From Marifrigoribacter sp047730175 (GTDB lineage: Bacteria > Bacteroidota > Bacteroidia > Flavobacteriales > Flavobacteriaceae), in the NCBI RefSeq assembly GCF_047730175.1, contig NZ_CP159833.1:1860001-1924000 (forward strand): 64,000 bases of DNA. The letters are read 5' to 3'. Within the stretch, counting starts at the first letter, position 1. Every line of letters begins with the position of its first letter. A program made the translations under genes and the position numbers. The notes beneath the pieces were generated by a model. That model searched no databases, was not told where the DNA came from, and worked only from the letters and a program-made list of their open reading frames with translations. Shown piece after piece: positions 33,754-40,786 of this stretch.

Positions 33754-35298
33754 TTAACGTAACATTTTTCCTAAAATTCCTAAAACGCTTCTAATTACGG
33801 TAGGACTTGTAAGTACTTTTATAAATGGATTTTGTCTGGTACTTTTTCTACTTCTACTTTTGCTTCGGGAAGAAGAACGCGATGAAGATTTTTCAACAGC
33901 TTCATTCTCTTCACGAACTTTTCTTTTTACTTCTTCTTTTTCTGCCGTTTCAATTTTTTCATTTAACAACTCATAAGCACTTTCTCGATCAACTTCTTTG
34001 TTGTATTTTTTAATTAAAGAAGAGGCGTCTAAAACTTCTTTTAATTCATCATCTTCAAGAATGTCCATTCTACTCATAGGTGCACGAAGCATCGTTGCAG
34101 CTAATGGTGTTGGAATTCCTTTTTCATTAAGCGCAGTGACTAATGCTTCTCCAATTCCTAAAGATGTTAAAACCTCAGAGGTATTATAATAGCTAGATAA
34201 TGGATAATTTTCAGCAGTTAGCTTAATAGCTTTTCTGTCTTTAGCAGTAAATGCACGTAATGCATGCTGTACTTTTAAACCTAACTGACTTAATACCGCA
34301 TCTGGAACATCGGTTGGATTTTGTGTAACAAAATACAATCCTACCCCTTTAGAACGAATTAACTTGACAATACTTTCAATTTGATTAATTAGTGCTTTAC
34401 TTGCTTCATTAAAAATTAAATGTGCTTCATCAATAAAAATAACTAATTCGGGTCTTCCACTATCACCTTGTTCAGGAAACGTTGAGTATATCTCTGCTAA
34501 TAGACAAAGCATGAAAGTAGAAAATAGCGTAGGGCGATCTTGAATATCGGTTAATCGTACGATATTGATATATCCCATTCCATTTTCATCAATTCTAAGA
34601 AGGTCATCCGTATCAAATGATTTTTCACCAAAAAATAAATCAGCACCTTGTTGTTCTAATGCTACAACTTTTCTTAAAATTGCACCTGTCGATGCAGGTG
34701 ATATTCGTCCGTAGCTATCAGAAAATTCTTTTTTTCCTTCATTAGTAGAATATTGAAGAATTTTTTTGAAATCTTTTAGGTCTAATAAAGGCAATTTATT
34801 GTCGTCACAATACTTGAATATTACAGATATAATTCCAGCTTGTGTTTCAGAAACCTGTAAAATTCTTGAAAGTAAAATAGGCCCAAATTCACTAACTGTA
34901 GCACGTAACTTTACTCCCCCTTGTTCTGAAAGAGATAAAATTTCTACTGGAAATTTTTTAGCTTCAAATGGGATGCCAATTTTTTCGTGTCGTTCATCAA
35001 TTTTTGGATGTCCAGGACTTGGTTGTGCAATACCACTTAAATCACCTTTCATATCCATTAATAAAACAGGAATCCCTTTTTCTGAAAGATTTTCCGCTAA
35101 AACCTGTAGCGTTTTAGTTTTTCCAGTACCTGTTGCGCCTGCAATTAAGCCGTGTCTATTCAGTGTTTTTAAAGGTATCTTTACAAGGGCATTCGTTACA
35201 GTCTCACCATCAAGCATAGCTGCACCTAGGGTGATAGCTTCGCCTTTCGTTTTGTTTCCTTCATTGATATAATCAAAAAAAGCTTGTGTATCTGCCAT
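33754..35298 (-). CDS. HerA-like ATPase (DUF853 family)
   Basis: This 514-aa protein carries a HerA/FtsK-like ATPase domain. Walker A is GATGTGKTK (about residues 53-61), followed by LLMDMKGDLSGIAQ. Walker B is LVIFIDEAHLIF (about 285), with FVTQNPTDVPDAVLSQLG (about 325) as sensor region. The tail from about 440 is a charged stretch rich in Ser/Arg and Lys (SSSRSSSRSKSRSRKS). DUF853 members are annotated as helicases by homology, but their cellular role is unproven. Confidence 0.85.
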   Translation of the reverse strand: MADTQAFFDYINEGNKTKGEAITLGAAMLDGETVTNALVKIPLKTLNRHGLIAGATGTGKTKTLQVLAENLSEKGIPVLLMDMKGDLSGIAQPSPGHPKIDERHEKIGIPFEAKKFPVEILSLSEQGGVKLRATVSEFGPILLSRILQVSETQAGIISVIFKYCDDNKLPLLDLKDFKKILQYSTNEGKKEFSDSYGRISPASTGAILRKVVALEQQGADLFFGEKSFDTDDLLRIDENGMGYINIVRLTDIQDRPTLFSTFMLCLLAEIYSTFPEQGDSGRPELVIFIDEAHLIFNEASKALINQIESIVKLIRSKGVGLYFVTQNPTDVPDAVLSQLGLKVQHALRAFTAKDRKAIKLTAENYPLSSYYNTSEVLTSLGIGEALVTALNEKGIPTPLAATMLRAPMSRMDILEDDELKEVLDASSLIKKYNKEVDRESAYELLNEKIETAEKEEVKRKVREENEAVEKSSSRSSSRSKSRSRKSTRQNPFIKVLTSPTVIRSVLGILGKMLR

Positions 35299-35404
35299 TC
35301 AATTAATTTTTGTTAAAAGTAATAATTGTAAGCAAGCTATTGAAAGATTCGACACTTAAAAAAGGATTAATATATTTTTCGCTTTTTTAAAAGTTGATAA
35401 TATG

Positions 35405-35412
35405 TACCTTTG
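35405..35412 (+). promoter_or_regulatory. -7 box of queE, nearly leaderless
   Basis: TACCTTTG matches the TAnnTTTG consensus and ends only six bases before the ATG at 35419. This would give a leaderless or almost leaderless message, and it rules out the upstream TTG at 35410 as start. Confidence 0.5.
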
Positions 35413-35418
35413 CCGACT

Positions 35419-36048
35419 ATGCTGAAAGAAATAAAAGAACTAGTAGATAAGGGTGAAATGCTTCCTTTAATGGAAGAATTTTACACGATTCAAGGGGAAG
35501 GGTACCATAAAGGAAAAGCGGCTTATTTTGTTAGAATAGGCGGTTGTGATGTAGGATGTCATTGGTGTGATGTTAAGGAGAGTTGGAATGCAGATCTGCA
35601 TCCTCCCACAAAAACTGAAACAATTGTTTCAAATGCATCAAAATTTTCAAATACGGTGGTTGTTACAGGAGGAGAGCCTTTAATTTGGGACATGAAACCT
35701 TTAACTTCTTTATTTAAAGAAAAAGGAATGACGGTTCATATTGAAACTTCTGGTGCGTATCAATTGACTGGGCAATGGGATTGGATTTGTTTATCGCCAA
35801 AGAAAAATAAATTACCTAAGGAAGATGTTTACCTTAAAGCAGATGAATTAAAAATGATTATTTTTAATAAAGATGATTTTCGATTTGCTGAAGAACAGGC
35901 TGAAAGAGTATCTAAAGATTGTATTTTATATTTACAACCCGAATGGAGTAATCGTGATAAAATGATGCCACAGATAGTAGACTATGTCATGAATAATCCA
36001 AAGTGGGTCGTTTCTTTACAAACCCATAAGTATTTAAATATACCTTAA
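35419..36048 (+). CDS. queE: 7-carboxy-7-deazaguanine synthase
   Basis: This 209-aa radical SAM enzyme forms the 7-deazaguanine core used for queuosine. It has the FYTIQGEGYHKGKAAYFVRIGGC region and the 4Fe-4S cluster motif CDVGCHWC (C-x3-C-x2-C, near residues 45-52). VVTGGEPLIW (near 83) and the LSPKKNKLP segment follow. The start at 35419 (ATG) is chosen over an in-frame TTG at 35410 because that codon lies inside the promoter. Other queuosine genes are not in this window. Confidence 0.9.
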   Translation: MLKEIKELVDKGEMLPLMEEFYTIQGEGYHKGKAAYFVRIGGCDVGCHWCDVKESWNADLHPPTKTETIVSNASKFSNTVVVTGGEPLIWDMKPLTSLFKEKGMTVHIETSGAYQLTGQWDWICLSPKKNKLPKEDVYLKADELKMIIFNKDDFRFAEEQAERVSKDCILYLQPEWSNRDKMMPQIVDYVMNNPKWVVSLQTHKYLNIP

Positions 36049-36084
36049 AAAAAAGCCCATTTAATTTATAAATGGGCTTTTTTT
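36047..36084. terminator. Bidirectional terminator between queE and DUF2911 gene
   Basis: AAAAAAGCCCATTT (36049-36062) pairs with AAATGGGCTTTTTT (36070-36083), giving A- and T-runs on both strands. It separates two convergent genes. Confidence 0.9.
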
Positions 36085-36098
36085 AATTCTGTTTTAAT

Positions 36099-36644
36099 TT
36101 ATTTAGTAAAAGGCACTTTAACTCTTAGTGTATCCCAAGCTAAATACATATCTACTCCGTTTTCACCTTTCTCCATAGCAATTGAGAACGCTTCAATAGA
36201 TTCTTTATCACTCATCACTGGTACAGTTAATCTAGCAACATCATTTGCTTCATTATAATAATAGGACCCCCAAACATTTAAGTCTGAACTTAATATAATC
36301 GTCCATTCCTTTTCTCCAGGAATTGTAAACAAGCTATAAGTTCCAGCTTTTACAGAGGTTTCTCCTAGGTTGAAATCTGAATATAAAACTAATTCGGCAG
36401 CTTCATTGGCACCAGTACGCCATACTTTCCCGTTTGGAGCTAATTTGCTTAAAGATCTCTCTTTAAGTTGTGGTCTACTATAGATTACCTTTAATTGTTT
36501 GTTTGCGTCTTTATAATCGTTTGGATACGAAGCTATGTCTAAAGGACTTTTGTCTAAAGAACTATATTTTTGAGCTTGCATGTTAGTGCTGACGATCATT
36601 AATAAAGCAAATACGGAGGTGTAAATTGTTGTAAATTTTTTCAT
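36099..36644 (-). CDS. DUF2911 domain exported protein
   Basis: This 181-aa protein has a signal peptide (about residues 1-24) and a DUF2911 domain, recognised by VIYSRPQLKERS, GKVWRTGANEAAEL, AGTYSLFTIPGEKEWTIIL and VWGSYYYNEANDVARL in order. The family is common in Bacteroidota, is exported, and has no known activity. The mature protein is a single compact beta domain. It is transcribed toward queE and looks monocistronic. Confidence 0.88.
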   Translation of the reverse strand: MKKFTTIYTSVFALLMIVSTNMQAQKYSSLDKSPLDIASYPNDYKDANKQLKVIYSRPQLKERSLSKLAPNGKVWRTGANEAAELVLYSDFNLGETSVKAGTYSLFTIPGEKEWTIILSSDLNVWGSYYYNEANDVARLTVPVMSDKESIEAFSIAMEKGENGVDMYLAWDTLRVKVPFTK

Positions 36645-36849
36645 TTGTTTTTATGGGATTAAAATTACATTTCAGATTATAAAAAACTAATAAGGCTTTG
36701 TTAATTTTTTACTTATTCTATTCCTAAAATTTGTCGTGAATAGGTGACATACTTAACACGATAATAATCTTTTATATAATTATTAAAAAAATAGTAGTTT
36801 TTTCACACTAATTTGTTAATAACTTCATGGTGATACATAGGCGAAAACG

Positions 36850-36879
36850 GTTGTGTTATTAGGGCTTTTGTTATATTTG
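36850..36879 (+). promoter_or_regulatory. gyrB promoter
   Basis: GTTG (36850-36853) and TATATTTG (36872-36879) are spaced by 18 bases, close to the Bacteroidota consensus. It lies 40 bases before the gyrB start. Confidence 0.6.
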
Positions 36880-36919
36880 TTTGTTATGTAAATTTTGACT
36901 AAAATCTAGGAATAAATAT

Positions 36920-38860
36920 ATGAGTGAAGAACAGAAAAAAGGAAGCTATAGTGCCGATAGTATTCAGGCCTTAGAAGGAATGGAGCATGTGCGCATGAGA
37001 CCCTCTATGTATATTGGAGATGTTGGTGTGCGAGGTTTGCATCATTTGGTATATGAAGTAATAGATAATTCAATCGATGAAGCAATGGGAGGCCATTGTG
37101 ATACCATTGATGTTTGGATCAATGAAGATAATTCAGTTTCTGTAAAAGATAATGGTCGTGGAATTCCTGTAGATATCCATAAAAAAGAAGGTGTTTCTGC
37201 TCTTGAAGTAGTAATGACAAAGATTGGTGCTGGAGGTAAATTTGATAAAGATTCATATAAAGTTTCTGGAGGTTTACACGGTGTTGGTGTATCTGTTGTA
37301 AATGCATTGTCTGCTGCTTTAAAAGCTACGGTACATCGCGACGGAAAAATTTGGGAGCAAGAGTACGAACGTGGAAAAACAATGTATCCTGCAAAACCTA
37401 TAGGAGAAACGGATTATAGAGGTACAATTATTACTTTTAAGCCGGATCATGAGATTTTTCAGCAAACTACTGAATATAACTATGAAACACTTGCAAGTCG
37501 TTTACGTGAATTGTCTTTTCTGAATAAAGGAATTACAATTACACTTACTGACAAGCGAGAAACAGATGAAAAAGGTGAGTTCGTTACTGAAGAGTTTACA
37601 AGTACTGAAGGGTTAAAAGAATTTATTCGGTTTTTAGACGAAACTCGTGAACCAATTATAGGAGATGTAATTTCAATGGAAGGGGAAAAAAATGATATCC
37701 CTGTTGAGGTGGCAATGATTTATAATACTTCGTATAGTGAGAACTTACATTCGTATGTAAACAATATTAATACCCATGAAGGTGGAACGCATTTATCAGG
37801 TTTCAGAAGAGGTTTAACTCATACTTTAAAGAAGTATGCAGATGCTTCAGGAATGCTGGATAAATTGAAATTTGATATTGCTGGAGATGATTTCCGTGAA
37901 GGATTAACAGCAATTATTTCAGTAAAAGTAGCTGAGCCACAGTTTGAAGGGCAAACAAAAACAAAATTAGGAAATAGAGAGGTTTCAGCAGCGGTAAGTC
38001 AGGCAGTTTCAGAAATGCTTGAAAACTATCTTGAAGAAAACCCGAACGACGCTAGAACGATCGTTCAAAAAGTAATATTAGCTGCTACAGCACGTCATGC
38101 TGCACGTAAGGCACGAGAAATGGTGCAACGTAAAACTGTAATGAGTGGGGGAGGTCTTCCTGGAAAACTTTCAGATTGTTCCGAGCAAGATCCAGAAAAA
38201 TGTGAAGTATTTCTAGTAGAGGGAGATTCGGCTGGTGGAACTGCAAAACAAGGGCGTGATCGAATGTTTCAAGCAATTTTGCCTTTGCGTGGTAAAATTC
38301 TGAATGTTGAAAAAGCAATGCAACACAAGGTGTTCGAAAATGAAGAAATTCGAAATATTTATACTGCACTTGGAGTTACTATCGGAACAGAAGAAGACAG
38401 TAAAGCGCTGAATTTGGAAAAATTACGTTATCATAAAGTAGTGATTATGTGTGATGCCGATGTCGATGGTAGTCATATTGAAACTTTGATTCTAACCTTT
38501 TTCTTTCGATATATGAAAGAATTAATTGAAAGAGGTCACATTTATATTGCAACTCCACCTTTGTATTTAGTTAAAAAAGGAGCTAAAAAAGAATATGCTT
38601 GGGATGATAATCAGCGTGATATTATTATGGCTAAATTTGGTGAGGGAAGTAAAATTCAACGTTATAAAGGTCTTGGGGAAATGAATGCCATACAATTATG
38701 GGATACTACCATGAAGCCTTCAGCACGTACCTTACGTCAAGTTGTAATTGATAGTGCAGCTGAAGCAGATCGTGTATTCTCTATGCTAATGGGTGATGAA
38801 GTGCCACCTCGAAGAGAATTTATCGAAAAGAATGCAGTCTATGCAAATATTGATACTTAG
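36920..38860 (+). CDS. gyrB: DNA gyrase subunit B
   Basis: This 646-aa protein is the ATPase/TOPRIM subunit of gyrase, which supercoils DNA. The GHKL ATPase region has EVIDNSIDEAMGG (near residue 47), VKDNGRGIPVDIH and the glycine loop GGLHGVGVSVVNALS. The TOPRIM region has EVFLVEGDSAGGTAKQGRDR (near 430) and MCDADVDGSHI (near 510). The end QRYKGLGEMN...LWDTTM is canonical. The length is that of the short GyrB form without the long insert. Confidence 0.96.
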   Translation: MSEEQKKGSYSADSIQALEGMEHVRMRPSMYIGDVGVRGLHHLVYEVIDNSIDEAMGGHCDTIDVWINEDNSVSVKDNGRGIPVDIHKKEGVSALEVVMTKIGAGGKFDKDSYKVSGGLHGVGVSVVNALSAALKATVHRDGKIWEQEYERGKTMYPAKPIGETDYRGTIITFKPDHEIFQQTTEYNYETLASRLRELSFLNKGITITLTDKRETDEKGEFVTEEFTSTEGLKEFIRFLDETREPIIGDVISMEGEKNDIPVEVAMIYNTSYSENLHSYVNNINTHEGGTHLSGFRRGLTHTLKKYADASGMLDKLKFDIAGDDFREGLTAIISVKVAEPQFEGQTKTKLGNREVSAAVSQAVSEMLENYLEENPNDARTIVQKVILAATARHAARKAREMVQRKTVMSGGGLPGKLSDCSEQDPEKCEVFLVEGDSAGGTAKQGRDRMFQAILPLRGKILNVEKAMQHKVFENEEIRNIYTALGVTIGTEEDSKALNLEKLRYHKVVIMCDADVDGSHIETLILTFFFRYMKELIERGHIYIATPPLYLVKKGAKKEYAWDDNQRDIIMAKFGEGSKIQRYKGLGEMNAIQLWDTTMKPSARTLRQVVIDSAAEADRVFSMLMGDEVPPRREFIEKNAVYANIDT

Positions 38861-38881
38861 AATCAATTTTGAACTATAAAT

Positions 38882-38910
38882 AAGCCTGATAATTTTCAGG
38901 CTTTTTTTAT
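38882..38910 (+). terminator. Intrinsic terminator after gyrB
   Basis: AAGCCTGA (38882-38889) pairs with TCAGGCTT (38896-38903), followed by a T-run. It begins 21 bases after the gyrB stop codon. Confidence 0.88.
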
Positions 38911-38985
38911 ATCCTAGATTTAGATAATATTTTGAAAACTAGTAAATAATACCTTTTTTCAAATATAAAAAAGAAATGCTTTTTG

Positions 38986-38993
38986 TACTTTTG
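38986..38993 (+). promoter_or_regulatory. -7 box of mdh
   Basis: TACTTTTG fits TAnnTTTG and lies 59 bases before the mdh start. The -33 region is T-rich without a clear TTTG. Confidence 0.45.
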
Positions 38994-39052
38994 CAATCTC
39001 AAAAAAATCATGCTTTTTGAATAAAATTTTATAATAATTTAAAAATAAATAA

Positions 39053-39979
39053 ATGAAAATTACAGTTGTTGGAGCAGGAGCAGTAGGTGCAAGTTGTGCG
39101 GAATATATCGCAATCAAAAATTTCGCAAGTGAAGTTGTTTTATTAGATATCAAAGAAGGGTATGCTGAAGGAAAGGCAATGGATTTAATGCAAACAGCAT
39201 CATTAAACGGTTTTGATACTAAAATTGTAGGTTCTACAAACGATTATTCAAAAACTGCTGATAGTGATATCGCTGTAATTACTAGTGGTATTCCAAGAAA
39301 ACCTGGAATGACTAGAGAAGAATTAATAGGAATTAATGCTGGAATAGTGAAAACTGTTTCTTCTAGTTTAATTGAGCATTCTCCAAATACGATCATCATT
39401 GTGGTGAGTAACCCAATGGATACAATGACTTATTTAGTTCATAAAACGACTAACCTTCCAAAACATAGAATTATTGGTATGGGTGGAGCTCTAGACAGCG
39501 CTCGTTTTAAATATAGATTAGCGGAAGCATTAGGTGCTCCAATTAGTGATGTCGATGGTATTGTTTTAGGAGGTCACAGTGATACTGGAATGGTTCCTTT
39601 AACACGACTAGCTACTCGTAATAGTGTGCCTGTTTCTGAATTTATTTCAGAAGAAAGACTAGCACAAGTTTTAGAAGATACGAAAGTAGGTGGTGCTACA
39701 TTAACTAAATTATTAGGAACTTCTGCTTGGTATGCTCCAGGTGCTGCTGTATCAGGATTGGTACAGGCAATCGCTTGTGATCAGAAAAAAATATTCCCTT
39801 GTTCAACTTATTTAGAAGGTGAATATGGATTAAATGATATTTGTATCGGTGTACCTGTAGTATTAGGTAAAAATGGAATTGAAAAGATCGTAAACATTAA
39901 ATTAAGTGATGCTGAAAATGAGCACATGCTGAAAAGTGCTGAAGGTGTTAGTAAAACAAATGGTTTGCTAGATTTATAA
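39053..39979 (+). CDS. mdh: Malate dehydrogenase
   Basis: This 308-aa NAD-dependent enzyme oxidises malate to oxaloacetate. The Rossmann motif is VVGAGAVGASCAEY (residues 4-17). LLDIKEGYAEGKAMDL places the coenzyme-binding Asp near 33. The substrate arginines lie in SGIPRKPGMTREEL (near 80-93), and catalytic His is in GIVLGGHSDTGMVPL (near 174). The length and the LDH-like sequence fit the prokaryotic MDH group. It is flanked by its own promoter and terminator. Confidence 0.95.
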   Translation: MKITVVGAGAVGASCAEYIAIKNFASEVVLLDIKEGYAEGKAMDLMQTASLNGFDTKIVGSTNDYSKTADSDIAVITSGIPRKPGMTREELIGINAGIVKTVSSSLIEHSPNTIIIVVSNPMDTMTYLVHKTTNLPKHRIIGMGGALDSARFKYRLAEALGAPISDVDGIVLGGHSDTGMVPLTRLATRNSVPVSEFISEERLAQVLEDTKVGGATLTKLLGTSAWYAPGAAVSGLVQAIACDQKKIFPCSTYLEGEYGLNDICIGVPVVLGKNGIEKIVNIKLSDAENEHMLKSAEGVSKTNGLLDL

Positions 39980-40009
39980 TATTCAATATTTTATAATAGA
40001 TAATTAGGT

Positions 40010-40040
40010 AAAGACTGTAGAAATACAGTCTTTATTTTTT
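40010..40040 (+). terminator. Intrinsic terminator after mdh
   Basis: AAAGACTGTA (40010-40019) pairs with TACAGTCTTT (40024-40033) around GAAA, followed by a T-run. Confidence 0.9.
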
Positions 40041-40047
40041 ATATTTG
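40040..40047 (+). promoter_or_regulatory. -7 box just before the 40052 gene
   Basis: TATATTTG fits TAnnTTTG and ends four bases before the ATG at 40052, directly behind the mdh terminator. The message would be leaderless or nearly so. Confidence 0.5.
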
Positions 40048-40051
40048 GCGC

Positions 40052-40648
40052 ATGAAGTTAAAATGGTACTTAAGTACTTTTATTATTATACTTGCTTTAT
40101 CTGGGGCAAGTCTTGAACAATACTCGAATCCAAACCAGGAAATCGTTGTTCAATTTAATAATAGTGAAGTAAGCTTATTTGAAACTCAAAACACCATTGC
40201 AATTGTAAAAAAACTATTGCAGGATTTTGGTGTTGATAATATTAAAGTACACGAAGAGGTTAATGGCACATTAAAAATTACCTACCATAGTGATGTTGAT
40301 GTAGCGTCGATAAAGGAATTGTTTTCTTCAAAGAAAAATATTGATTTCGGAATTTCTTCAAATAATTCTACAGACTCTTCTAATTTTCCATCAAATGAGT
40401 ATCAACTTGATGTAAATGAAATTCAAAAAAGCAATGAAACTGATTCCGACTTTAACGGAACGGTGGTTGATGTAAGGCAAAAAAGTGAGCGATTTTTTAA
40501 TCCTGCTGTAAAATCTATTAATTCTTTTGAAGTAAGCGATAGAAATAGTATTGAAAAAGTAGCTTATATAATACAAAATAAAATTGCAATTGCAATTGAT
40601 CATTCTACACATAATATACCTGAAGTTAGAGCAGGACCTCGAGTTTAG
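40052..40648 (+). CDS. Hypothetical exported or membrane-anchored protein
   Basis: This 198-aa protein has an N-terminal hydrophobic segment (residues 5-20, WYLSTFIIILALSGAS) that could be a signal peptide or anchor. The mature part has a beta-alpha-beta start (EIVVQFNNSEVS to TLKITYHSDVDVASIKELFS), a low-complexity Ser/Asn linker (NNSTDSSNFPSN near 103-114), and a C-terminal stretch ending HNIPEVRAGPRV. I do not recognise the family. It lies between mdh and secDF on the same strand. Confidence 0.72.
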   Translation: MKLKWYLSTFIIILALSGASLEQYSNPNQEIVVQFNNSEVSLFETQNTIAIVKKLLQDFGVDNIKVHEEVNGTLKITYHSDVDVASIKELFSSKKNIDFGISSNNSTDSSNFPSNEYQLDVNEIQKSNETDSDFNGTVVDVRQKSERFFNPAVKSINSFEVSDRNSIEKVAYIIQNKIAIAIDHSTHNIPEVRAGPRV

Positions 40649-40786
40649 AAGAATTCGTAAACAGCTTTCAATATTCTAATTGTTAAGCTGAAAATCATAT
40701 TTCAAATAATTAAATTAATTGTCAAAACTTTCGTGTAAATATATTATTTGCTCGTTTTAAAAAATTTGACCACAAAAAAAAGAAGA

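Noticed and set aside
40662..40690. Hairpin CAGCTT/AAGCTG as a terminator before secDF
   Set aside because: The 6-bp stem has a long loop and no T-run, so it is too weak to call.
40748..40786. Upstream start for secDF
   Set aside because: The extra 13 residues (MLVLKNLTTKKRR) are not typical of the family; MQNKGLIKVF is followed directly by the first membrane segment.
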